A stretch of DNA of 21,069 nucleotides from NCBI GenBank assembly GCA_023265355.1, contig JAHFTZ010000002.1, positions 1-21,069 on the forward strand, read 5' to 3'. This DNA comes from Terriglobus sp. GTDB lineage: Bacteria > Acidobacteriota > Terriglobia > Terriglobales > Acidobacteriaceae. How positions within the stretch are numbered: position 1 is the first letter of the stretch; every line of letters starts with the position of its first letter. The notes below the pieces were generated by a model that saw nothing but the letters and a program-made list of their open reading frames with translations, ran no database searches and was not told the DNA's origin. Positions 1-7,157 of this stretch are shown here, one piece after another. A program made the position numbers and the translations under genes.

Positions 1-1262
1 TCGTGCCAGTACTGTGCGACCTCACGATGCACTGCTCCGGTGGCACGGTCGAAGACCGGCTCCGGAGCTCCATCCGCACCTCGTGGCGAAAAGACCCAAT
101 CGAACGAGGAGATCTGTCCGCCATACGACCCCAGAACCGCTTCGATCTTCGCGTACTGCTCCACCGTCTCGACGACTTTGCCGCCAAAGCGCACGAGCGG
201 CCTCGCCGTGCCATCCGGCTTCCGGTACAAATTCTCGTTTGCAGCGTACAGATTGGCACCGAGAAAATCTTCGAAGTCGCATGAGTCCGGAGCCGTGGAC
301 CACGTGCCGCCGAAGATCAGCGGATAGCTAATCTGTAGCTGCAGCGTAGCCCAGCCTCCACTCGAATGTCCCGTTAACAGACGCCCCGACGGCCTTGCAT
401 CCATCCGATACCGCCGCTCCAGCGCCGGGATGAACTCCGTCGTAAGCGCCGTTCCCCACGGTCCGCTACTGACCGAATCCGCAAACTCATGGCTCCCCTC
501 CGGGAACCGTTGATCCAGCATGACCCAGATCATTGGCGGCATCTTTCCGCTCTCCATGCGCGCGCGAATCTGTGTCGCGTTCTGCATGGCATACTCCAGG
601 GGAACGCCAAATCCATGCGTCCAATACGCCACGGGATAGCGCTCCTTCGGGTGGCGCTCGTATCCCGGAGGAAGCACAACCCACGCCCGAACCAACGTCG
701 GTTTGCCCCAGAAGCGGCTCAGAGCCGCGCTCTGCATCTCAAAGACCTCCGCCGCCTTTGGGTTCACCGTCGGCGGCACACCGGCCACGGGTGTTGTTCG
801 AATCGGAGCAACGGAGTGTCGGCTTAGCGTGAGAACAGGCTCGCTCCCGCCCGGCGGAACAGCTTGGCTCAGCGGAACGACCTCGCTCTCCCAATCTGTA
901 CTGTCGCGCCCGTTCCGGTTGTACGTATGATTCACATCCAGAACCGCCTGGACTTCCAATGGGCAAGCCGGTGCCACCGCAAAGGGCTTGGGGTAAGCCT
1001 GTGTATCGGCATGAAACTCAATAGACGATCCCGGCTCTACTCCACGGACCTCTTGCGCGGCGATCCAGACCTCACCCGGTGCCGCGGAAGTCGTATCCAC
1101 AACCGCATCGCCGCTCCCGCACATCATGAACAACAACAGGCGTCCGCTGATCGGTTCACGCATCGAAGTGGGCGCCACAATGCGAAAGCTGTTCGTTGCA
1201 GCATGAGCCAGATTTCCGGCAAACAAAACCATCAATCCCAAAAGAGCGCACTCTTTCTTCAT
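1..1262 (-). CDS. Exported putative esterase (alpha/beta hydrolase), C-terminus cut by window edge
   Basis: The frame is open for 420 codons from ATG at 1262 to the left edge, with no stop inside the window, so the gene is partial. Residues 1-21 (MKKECALLGLMVLFAGNLAHA) form a clear signal peptide, so the product should be exported. Residues 22-180 carry no motif I recognise and may be a beta-rich N-terminal domain. From about 185 the protein resembles the esterase D/enterochelin-esterase family (PF00756-type): VLPPGY, then YWTHGFG at the oxyanion region, and the nucleophile elbow GHSSGG at 298-303 with Ser300. The catalytic Asp and His would lie at or beyond the cut end. A GGGGAGG stretch lies 12 bases before the ATG, rather far for a ribosome site. 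The substrate is unknown; an acyl ester on a sugar or a siderophore-like ester is possible. The family call is fairly safe. Confidence 0.85.
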   Translation of the reverse strand, partial: MKKECALLGLMVLFAGNLAHAATNSFRIVAPTSMREPISGRLLLFMMCGSGDAVVDTTSAAPGEVWIAAQEVRGVEPGSSIEFHADTQAYPKPFAVAPACPLEVQAVLDVNHTYNRNGRDSTDWESEVVPLSQAVPPGGSEPVLTLSRHSVAPIRTTPVAGVPPTVNPKAAEVFEMQSAALSRFWGKPTLVRAWVVLPPGYERHPKERYPVAYWTHGFGVPLEYAMQNATQIRARMESGKMPPMIWVMLDQRFPEGSHEFADSVSSGPWGTALTTEFIPALERRYRMDARPSGRLLTGHSSGGWATLQLQISYPLIFGGTWSTAPDSCDFEDFLGANLYAANENLYRKPDGTARPLVRFGGKVVETVEQYAKIEAVLGSYGGQISSFDWVFSPRGADGAPEPVFDRATGAVHREVAQYWH

Positions 1263-1344
1263 TATTACGCACAGCCTCCCCACTCCATTGCTGGATAAAA
1301 GTGAGACAACTGGGCTCTGTGTTTATTCCTTCGGCGAAGAAAGG

Positions 1345-3813
1345 CTAGATCTTCTGCATGCGCTGCACGTCGCGGACACCAGGAATGCGGCGGAGATCGA
1401 CAAGCAGTTTATTGAGGTGGCGCACGTCCTGCGTCTCTACGACAAACTCGACCACGGCTTCACCTTCGGGGGTGGGCTTGGAGTCCACGCTGCGGATGTT
1501 CGTATCGTCGTCGGAGATGATGGCGGTGAGTTCCTTCAGCATGCCGCTGCGATCGTCGACGTGGAGCACGAGTTTGACGGGGTACGTCGTGGCCTTGGTA
1601 CCGTTGTCCTTACCGTCCGCCGGTCCCCACTCAACCTGAATGCGACGGTCAGACTCGTAGAGAAGATTCTGAACGTTGGGACAGCTTCTTGCGTGAACGG
1701 CAACGCCCTTACCGCGCGTGACGTAGCCGACGATCTCTTCGCCGCGAATCGGGTTACAACAGCGTGCGCGATAGACGAGAAGATCGTCCTGTCCTTCTAC
1801 CTGGAGGGAATCTGAGCCCTTGCCGAAGTAGACGCGCTTGACGGCGTCGGACATAGCAGCCAGCGTGTTGCCCACGCCTCCGGGAAGTTCAAGCTGATTC
1901 GGATCGGGGGCTTCCTTGGTGCTGCCGGGGGCGAGCTTGTTCAGCGTCTGCCGGGCAGAGTACTTACCAAAGCCAATGGCAGCGAGAAGCTCCGGTCCTG
2001 CGGTCAGACCGTAGTCGTTCGCAACGCGGTCGTAGTCGGCATCGCCGAATTTGCTGAGCGAGACCTTGAACTTGCGGGCTTCGCGATCGAGCAGCTTGCG
2101 GCCAATCTCCATGGCGCGTTCGCGTTGATGCTCGTTGAGCCAATGCTTGATCTTGTTGCGGGCGCGGCTGCTCTTGGTAAAGGAAAGCCAGTCGCGCGAA
2201 GGCGTGTGTCCCGTCTGTGTGGTGATCTCTACGATGTCTCCATTGCGCAGGCGTGTGCGCAATGGGACGATACGTCCATTCACCTTCGCACCGATGGTCG
2301 TGTGGCCGACTTCGGTATGAATCGTGTACGCGAAGTCGATGGGACTGGCGTCTTTGGGAAGCACGACCACCTTGCCCTTGGGGGTGAAGGTGTAGACCTC
2401 CTCCGGGTACAGGTCGATCTTCAGCGTCGACATGAACTCGTTGGGGTCGGTCATCTCGCGCTGCCACTCCATCAGTTGGCGCACCCAGGCGAGGCGCTGC
2501 TCGTCCTTGGCGGAGACAGTCTCGTCCGCCTTGTACTTCCAGTGCGCGGCAATGCCCTCTTCGGCGATGCGGTGCATCTCGTCGGTACGGATCTGCACCT
2601 CGAACTGGTGTCCGCCCTCGGCCACCAGCGTAGTATGCAGCGACTGGTAGAGATTGGGCCGGGGCATGGCGATGAAGTCTTTGATACGGCCAGGAACGGG
2701 ACGCCAGATGGAGTGCAGCAGACCAAGCGTGGCGTAGCAGTCCTGCATGGTCTGCGTGATCACACGGATCGCGAGCAGATCGTAGACCTGGTCCACGGGA
2801 ATGGCCTGCGCCGCGAGCTTCTGCTGAATGGAGTAGAGACGCTTAATGCGCCACTCCACGCGCGCGGGGATGCCATGTTCGGTCAGCTTGGCTTCTATGG
2901 TTGCGACGATGCCGGAGAGGAACTTCTCTCCCTCAACGCGGAGCTTGGCCACCTCATCCGAAACCTGCTCATAGGCAACGGGATCCACGTAGCGGAAGGC
3001 GAGATCTTCGAACTCGCCGCGCAGCTTACCCATGCCCAGGCGATGCGCCAGCGGGGCGTAGATATCCAGCGTCTCGCGCGCGATCTTCATCTGCTTTTCC
3101 GGCTTGAGGTGCTGCAGGGTGCGCATGTTGTGCAGACGGTCAGCAAGTTTGATGAGAACGACACGAATGTCCGTGACCATGGCCAGAAGCATCTTGCGGA
3201 TGTTCTCTGCCTGGTGGTCTTCCTTGTTTGCGAACTTGATGCGGTCGAGCTTGGTGACGCCTTCGACGATGTGCGCGACCTGTTCGCCGAAGCGCCGCGC
3301 GATCTCTGGCGTGGAGACGTCCGTATCTTCCACAGCGTCGTGCAGAAGCCCCGCCGCGATAGCGGTGGAGTCCATCTTCATCTCGGCGAGCACCTGGCCG
3401 ACTTCCAGCGGATGGATGATGTAGGGTTCGCCGCTGGCGCGCTTCTGGCCGACGTGCTGCTCCACGCAGAACTTCCAGGCGTCGCGGATGATGCCGAGAT
3501 CGTCGCCCGGTCGGGCTTCATGGACGGTGCGCAGGAGTTTTTCGAAGTTGTGGTCGATCTCGGCCGCGAGTTCGGACGGCAGATCACCATAGTTCATGCC
3601 CGATGGAGTCGAAGAAACAATTGGTGCCTCTTCCCGAAGAGGCACCAACAAACCTGCGGGTGCATCCAGCTCCAACTCAACCGGTTGGCGGCGAATCGAT
3701 ACAGACGAACTCATGATGGAAGGAGAAGGCACCGCCGCCTCCAGATCCGTTCCCGCATCGGTGGAAACCGATGTCGCATCCGGATTCGTCCCAGATCCCC
3801 GCTCAGCGCCCAT
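1345..3813 (-). CDS. rel: Bifunctional (p)ppGpp synthetase/hydrolase, Rel/SpoT type
   Basis: This enzyme makes and degrades the stringent-response alarmone (p)ppGpp in the cytoplasm. The HD hydrolase domain spans about 85-280 with R125, H134, H158-D159, E162-D163 and D225 in place. The synthetase domain (about 300-430) has R322 and K324, D345, the RIKD motif at 376-379 and EVQIRT from E405. RxKD, rather than the ExDD of monofunctional RelA, is the bifunctional type. A TGS domain follows (about 473-533), then a conserved-Cys region with RCCNP at 683-687 and H708/C711, and a C-terminal ACT domain (about 742-822). Length from this start is 822 residues, longer than the usual 720-750, because about 72 low-complexity residues precede M73. 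M34 and M73 are alternative starts. None has a Shine-Dalgarno site, but a TATAAT lies five bases before the 3813 ATG, so a leaderless transcript is possible. The hairpin at 3879-3917 separates it from the upstream glycosyltransferase. Confidence 0.96.
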   Translation of the reverse strand: MGAERGSGTNPDATSVSTDAGTDLEAAVPSPSIMSSSVSIRRQPVELELDAPAGLLVPLREEAPIVSSTPSGMNYGDLPSELAAEIDHNFEKLLRTVHEARPGDDLGIIRDAWKFCVEQHVGQKRASGEPYIIHPLEVGQVLAEMKMDSTAIAAGLLHDAVEDTDVSTPEIARRFGEQVAHIVEGVTKLDRIKFANKEDHQAENIRKMLLAMVTDIRVVLIKLADRLHNMRTLQHLKPEKQMKIARETLDIYAPLAHRLGMGKLRGEFEDLAFRYVDPVAYEQVSDEVAKLRVEGEKFLSGIVATIEAKLTEHGIPARVEWRIKRLYSIQQKLAAQAIPVDQVYDLLAIRVITQTMQDCYATLGLLHSIWRPVPGRIKDFIAMPRPNLYQSLHTTLVAEGGHQFEVQIRTDEMHRIAEEGIAAHWKYKADETVSAKDEQRLAWVRQLMEWQREMTDPNEFMSTLKIDLYPEEVYTFTPKGKVVVLPKDASPIDFAYTIHTEVGHTTIGAKVNGRIVPLRTRLRNGDIVEITTQTGHTPSRDWLSFTKSSRARNKIKHWLNEHQRERAMEIGRKLLDREARKFKVSLSKFGDADYDRVANDYGLTAGPELLAAIGFGKYSARQTLNKLAPGSTKEAPDPNQLELPGGVGNTLAAMSDAVKRVYFGKGSDSLQVEGQDDLLVYRARCCNPIRGEEIVGYVTRGKGVAVHARSCPNVQNLLYESDRRIQVEWGPADGKDNGTKATTYPVKLVLHVDDRSGMLKELTAIISDDDTNIRSVDSKPTPEGEAVVEFVVETQDVRHLNKLLVDLRRIPGVRDVQRMQKI

Positions 3814-3818
3814 AGTTC

Positions 3819-3824
3819 ATTATA
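3819..3824 (-). promoter_or_regulatory. Possible -10 element (TATAAT) of rel, leaderless arrangement
   Basis: On the minus strand a perfect TATAAT ends five bases before the ATG at 3813. Normal -10 to start spacing would put the transcript start at or next to the A of that ATG, giving a leaderless mRNA, which fits the lack of a Shine-Dalgarno site. No convincing -35 hexamer is seen 16-18 bases upstream, so the call is tentative. Confidence 0.35.
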
Positions 3825-3878
3825 TGGTCTTCATCACCTGTCCCTCGGACGCTGAAAACACTCGTTCCAGGTGCTCAT

Positions 3879-3917
3879 ACAAACGACGGCTGAGGATATC
3901 TCTCAGCCGTCGTTTGT
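3879..3917 (-). terminator. Perfect 16-bp hairpin between glycosyltransferase gene and rel
   Basis: The arms ACAAACGACGGCTGAG (3879-3894) and CTCAGCCGTCGTTTGT (3902-3917) are exactly complementary, with a 7-base loop. The hairpin starts about 55 bases after the stop codon of the glycosyltransferase gene, reading on the minus strand, and about 65 bases before the rel start. The T-rich end of the arm reads TTTGT in transcript sense, so there is no long U tract. It probably ends the glycosyltransferase transcript and insulates rel. Confidence 0.7.
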
Positions 3918-3972
3918 TCTGTCCGATCCGCCCGCTCTCTTCTGAAGCGGCTTTTGCTACAAGATAAGTCTC

Positions 3973-5301
3973 CTACACGCGAGAAAGCTCGCCCGCAGGC
4001 TCCGTGGAACTGCCTCCCAGACGCTTCTTGATCGCTAGTTCGAAGGCGCTCTCAATCGCCTCCGCAGCTACATCAAGTCCATGTCCCTTGGCAATGACTT
4101 CCTTGAAGTACAGCGCCTTCTCGCGGTACGCAGGCGTCTGCAATACCTTCTGGATCAACTCATGCAGACGATCAACGGTAAGGTCGTCAATATCCACAAA
4201 CTCGCCCACTCCATGATGTTCAATGCGGAGAGCGACTCCAAACTGGTCATAAGCGATCGGAATCGCCACCATCGGTACTCCATTCGCCAGCGATTCAAGT
4301 GTGGTATTCAATCCGGCGTGAGTAATGCAGAGAGCGGAGCGCTGAAGGATTTCGATCTGTGGAGCCTGTTCCACAACAATCACATTGGTAGGGATAGGCC
4401 CAATCTTTTCCGTATCAATGTTGCGGCTCTTGGAAAGGACAACCTGGATCTCCGGAATGTTCTGCACGGCAGACAGAATGGTCTTGTAGATGAAATCGAG
4501 CCCATTGACCAGGGTTCCCAAAGAAACATAGACAAGCGGCCTGCCATCCAGCTTCTCCCATGGGAAGGCGACCGGCGCTCTTCCCGCCGCGTCCTGAAAT
4601 GGACCGGTATATTGAAACTGCGCAGGCCAGGGGATCCCGGGCAGGTCGAACTCTTTCGGAGTCTGCGACACAATAATCGCAGCATCCCTTGAGACCGTTG
4701 CGGGAGGGTGGCTCCAGTCCAGCTTCAGATCAACGCGTTCTGCATACTCTTCACCAAGTACCTGCACAATCCTGAAGAAGGCATTGTCGCTCTCTACGAG
4801 ACCCTTGACATAACCTGCACGGGCTTCTGCGGTATGTTCATACTTCATTGGAAGTACAGAAGGAGGTGTCGTTCCTGAAAAATCGATATTCAAGATAGCC
4901 CACACATGGGCATAAGGGATGCCCATGCTCATGGGAACCACCTCAATATACATATGGATGGTATCCAGAACCAGTGCCTCAATACCTTTTTCAGCAATGA
5001 CTCCCGGCAAATACTGCGACGCCAAGTGGAACATGCCCCTGACAGACTGTTCAATCGTCCACCGTGTCGCCTCCGTACCGCGGAGCTTGGAAACAGGGAC
5101 GATAGCACCCGTTGATGCACCTAGAGGAACTTCCTTTTCGGCGATAGGGATAAAGTCTAAACCAGCAGCAAGAGCATAGGGGCCCACATCGAGAATGCCG
5201 ATAAAAACGACCTCGTGTCCGCGGGACTTCAGCTTACGTGCCAACGCGACCATAGGATTAATATGGCCCGTGAGAGGCATACTGACAAAACCAATTTTCA
5301 T
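3973..5301 (-). CDS. MGT/UGT-family glycosyltransferase (GT1-like)
   Basis: The product is 442 residues and should transfer a sugar from a nucleotide-sugar donor to a small lipophilic or polyketide-type acceptor in the cytoplasm. It resembles the macrolide and zeaxanthin glycosyltransferases (GT1, GT-B fold). Counting from M at 5301: TGHINP contains the predicted catalytic His13, D113 (VLDTIH) would complete the dyad, YVSLGTLVNG opens the C-terminal domain near 258, and THAGLNTTLE at 327-336 with YDQ at 351-353 is the donor-binding segment. An in-frame ATG lies 15 bases upstream at 5316, but 5301 is preferred because GGAGAG (5309-5314) sits seven bases before it and the next residues (MKIGFVSMPLTGH) match the usual family start. 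The gene looks richer in A and T than rel and the glycosidase genes around it, which hints at separate ancestry. The acceptor cannot be read from the sequence; carotenoid and lipid glycosylation are both possible. Confidence 0.9.
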   Translation of the reverse strand: MKIGFVSMPLTGHINPMVALARKLKSRGHEVVFIGILDVGPYALAAGLDFIPIAEKEVPLGASTGAIVPVSKLRGTEATRWTIEQSVRGMFHLASQYLPGVIAEKGIEALVLDTIHMYIEVVPMSMGIPYAHVWAILNIDFSGTTPPSVLPMKYEHTAEARAGYVKGLVESDNAFFRIVQVLGEEYAERVDLKLDWSHPPATVSRDAAIIVSQTPKEFDLPGIPWPAQFQYTGPFQDAAGRAPVAFPWEKLDGRPLVYVSLGTLVNGLDFIYKTILSAVQNIPEIQVVLSKSRNIDTEKIGPIPTNVIVVEQAPQIEILQRSALCITHAGLNTTLESLANGVPMVAIPIAYDQFGVALRIEHHGVGEFVDIDDLTVDRLHELIQKVLQTPAYREKALYFKEVIAKGHGLDVAAEAIESAFELAIKKRLGGSSTEPAGELSRV

Positions 5302-5308
5302 TTGAGAT

Positions 5309-5314
5309 CTCTCC
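5309..5314 (-). promoter_or_regulatory. Ribosome-binding site deciding the glycosyltransferase start
   Basis: GGAGAG on the minus strand lies seven bases before ATG 5301. It lies inside the first codons of the alternative 5316 start, which itself has no good site, so 5301 is favoured. Confidence 0.65.
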
Positions 5315-5502
5315 ATCTTTCGTAGTCTTTTGCGTCTACAAGTGCGGCCCGCTCAACTCCACCGACGGACGCTCTCCTGCATTAGATAAGAAACGGAACG
5401 TGATGCTTTATTCCATCAAAAGAGCTTAAGATTTTCGCAACAGCCGTGAAGCGTCGTTGAATCGGGATGACTGCGCTCACACTGAACTTCTCCGCGATTC
5501 AG

Positions 5503-5508
5503 AAGGAG
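5503..5508 (+). promoter_or_regulatory. Strong ribosome-binding site for the small exported protein
   Basis: AAGGAG lies six bases before ATG 5515. It identifies this ATG, rather than the in-frame ATG at 5467, as the start, and supports the reality of this short gene. Confidence 0.75.
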
Positions 5509-5514
5509 CCGTCT

Positions 5515-5805
5515 ATGTCTCTCAACGTAAAACTCGTTCTTCTCTTGCTCTGCGGTATCGCGATCGGTTGGTTTGCCCACACGCCCGCTCCGGTTCAAGC
5601 CGCAAGCAGCAGTGCTTCCTATCAGTTGCAGGGCACAGGTCCGGGGCAGGTTCTCTCCACGTATAACGAAGCGGAGCAGACGATCTACGTCTACCAGGGC
5701 GTGGGCGCGGGCTACTCCAACGTCTACTGCTCCTACAAACTGCAGCTTGGCCATCCCGGACAGCCCGTTCGACGGGAAAACTGCCCCATCGGCACGCTGC
5801 GCTAG
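5515..5805 (+). CDS. Small exported protein of unknown function
   Basis: I do not recognise this 96-residue protein. Residues 1-29 form a textbook signal peptide: Lys6, a long Leu/Ile-rich core, then HTPAPVQA before a predicted cut near Ala29-Ala30. The mature part is about 67 residues and contains IYVYQGVGAGYSN, rich in Tyr and Gly, and two cysteines (C72, C90) that could form a disulfide in the periplasm. A strong AAGGAG site six bases before the ATG argues that it is translated. The longer frame from 5467 would bury the signal sequence and is unlikely. It stops on the CTAG that is also the stop of the opposite-strand hydrolase gene, so the two genes converge with a 4-base overlap. It may be a small cell-envelope protein. 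Confidence 0.75.
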   Translation: MSLNVKLVLLLLCGIAIGWFAHTPAPVQAASSSASYQLQGTGPGQVLSTYNEAEQTIYVYQGVGAGYSNVYCSYKLQLGHPGQPVRRENCPIGTLR

Positions 5806-7028
5806 CGTCCGCTCTCTCGCTGCAGGCCAGCTTGGGGGGCCTTGCCCGTGTGAACCCAGAGAAGAAGTTCGTCGAAGGCCCTTCCGACCTCTTCGCTGGA
5901 CATGGTGCAGTGGCCTTCGCGATGGACGTACTGCTGAACGAAGTTCTGTGAGTAGCCGGCGATCTCTACGATGCTGTTGTAGAGGGTGAGCGTGTTCGCC
6001 GGAATCAAGGGATCGTAAGTGGTGTGGAGCGCCAGCATCGGCTTCAGCACTTTACCCGACGGCGTATAGTTATCGATGAGATAGGTCCGTGCACGGGGGT
6101 CTGCGGCGTAGCGACGGACTCCGTCGTTCAGAGCGTAGTCAGTCCGGGTATCCGAACTGCTGTTCGTATAGATCGTATTGCGATTATCGAAGGGATTGCC
6201 GCCCGCCTTGTCCTGCATATCGGCGATGACGTAGGTGAAGTAGACCATCATGCGCGCGACCTCCGCATTGGTATGCAGGCTGGTCAGGTCGCGCATGGAG
6301 TCCGCCGCGGCAGGCTTTGCATTCAGAGCCGCGAGAACCTTCATACGTAGAGCGTCTGTCTCTACAAAATTCGCCGGGACCGGATTGAGCGGTGGCATCA
6401 GGCCGGGAAAGTAATAATCGAAGGCGGCACGCCAGGCAAAGCGCCGGTTCAGATGCACAAGGGTGGGCCCGACAGCGCCGCAGAGATCGAGCGCTCCGTT
6501 ATAAACCTTCGGGTTGCGTTCGATGGTCACCATCGTGAGAGCCCCGCCCATGCTTCCACCGGCGACGTACGTCTCCTTCGGCTGCCCATGGATCTTGACG
6601 AAGTATTTGCGGAGCTTTTCCGTCTCGGGATAAGCCACGGCAAGCGCCCATCCCGTCTCTGAGTACGCGCTTTGGATGATGGCGTAGCCACGTTCGAGCA
6701 TGGGCTTGGCCTGCCCGTTCATCCCCGCGCCCGGCCTGAAGTGATACGGCGTCTCACTGTAGCCGTGGTAGAAAACGACGAGATTGTGGTTCCAGTTGTC
6801 GGGCACGTCAATGCGGTACTCGGCGTTGTCGATCACGCCTACCTCAACGGTGACGTTACCTTCCTTCTGCACCAGCGGCTGCTTTGGCGCAACAGGAGGT
6901 GGAGGCGTGGCCTGCGCAGCCTTGGTGCTCGTCTGCGCGAACGACGGGTTCACCGCCAACAAAAGGCACACAACCGCCAACCAGCGGCTTCCCTGGAGAT
7001 CCAACTTCACACTGCGCATCGTATTCAC
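5802..7028 (-). CDS. Secreted alpha/beta hydrolase (serine esterase/peptidase-like)
   Basis: The product has 408 residues from a GTG at 7028; an ATG three codons in (7019) is an equally plausible start, and neither has a clear ribosome site. A signal peptide (core WLAVVCLLLAV, ending near SFAQ at 29-32) precedes a Pro/Ala-rich linker (about 33-55). The catalytic domain shows HGY at 88-90 for the oxyanion region, the nucleophile elbow GGSMGG at 157-162 with Ser159, a likely acid Asp339 (TTYDPLIP) and a likely His373 (HREGHC). This gives a complete Ser-Asp-His triad in the expected order. The region between about 190 and 300 would be a large lid. It resembles uncharacterised exported hydrolases with tannase or prolyl-oligopeptidase-like folds; the substrate is unknown. 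It is divergent from the GH18 gene and may share its control region. Confidence 0.85.
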   Translation of the reverse strand: MNTMRSVKLDLQGSRWLAVVCLLLAVNPSFAQTSTKAAQATPPPPVAPKQPLVQKEGNVTVEVGVIDNAEYRIDVPDNWNHNLVVFYHGYSETPYHFRPGAGMNGQAKPMLERGYAIIQSAYSETGWALAVAYPETEKLRKYFVKIHGQPKETYVAGGSMGGALTMVTIERNPKVYNGALDLCGAVGPTLVHLNRRFAWRAAFDYYFPGLMPPLNPVPANFVETDALRMKVLAALNAKPAAADSMRDLTSLHTNAEVARMMVYFTYVIADMQDKAGGNPFDNRNTIYTNSSSDTRTDYALNDGVRRYAADPRARTYLIDNYTPSGKVLKPMLALHTTYDPLIPANTLTLYNSIVEIAGYSQNFVQQYVHREGHCTMSSEEVGRAFDELLLWVHTGKAPQAGLQRESGR

Positions 7029-7070
7029 GAAGGTATCAGATCGCGGAAGGCTGATGTGTGTGATTTCGCG

Positions 7071-7090
7071 AATAGGTCTTCTTCCCTATT
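7071..7090. promoter_or_regulatory. Inverted repeat in the divergent hydrolase/GH18 control region
   Basis: AATAGG (7071-7076) and CCTATT (7085-7090) are perfect inverted copies separated by eight bases, between the divergent starts at 7028 and 7158. The size suits an operator for a dimeric regulator, but six-base arms can occur by chance. Confidence 0.25.
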
Positions 7091-7145
7091 GCCAGGATTT
7101 ACGGCGTCGATGACCCTTATCCAGAAACTTTTCCGACGCATCTCC

Positions 7146-7150
7146 GGAGG
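7146..7150 (+). promoter_or_regulatory. Ribosome-binding site deciding the GH18 start (GTG 7158)
   Basis: GGAGG lies seven bases before GTG 7158, whose next codons encode a compact signal peptide. The in-frame ATG at 7110 and the much longer frame from 6672 have no comparable site. Confidence 0.65.
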
Positions 7151-7157
7151 CATACTC

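Noticed and set aside
864..1298. A 144-codon plus-strand frame near the left end
   Set aside because: It is antisense to the N-terminal half of the exported esterase, whose minus-strand frame has a signal peptide and a GHSSGG motif.
2125..3855. A 576-codon open frame on the plus strand opposite rel
   Set aside because: It lies wholly antisense to the well-conserved Rel domains, shows no protein motif, and is the usual by-product of high-GC codon bias.
5416..5754. A 112-codon minus-strand frame over the small exported gene
   Set aside because: The plus strand has the ribosome site and signal peptide; this frame has neither.
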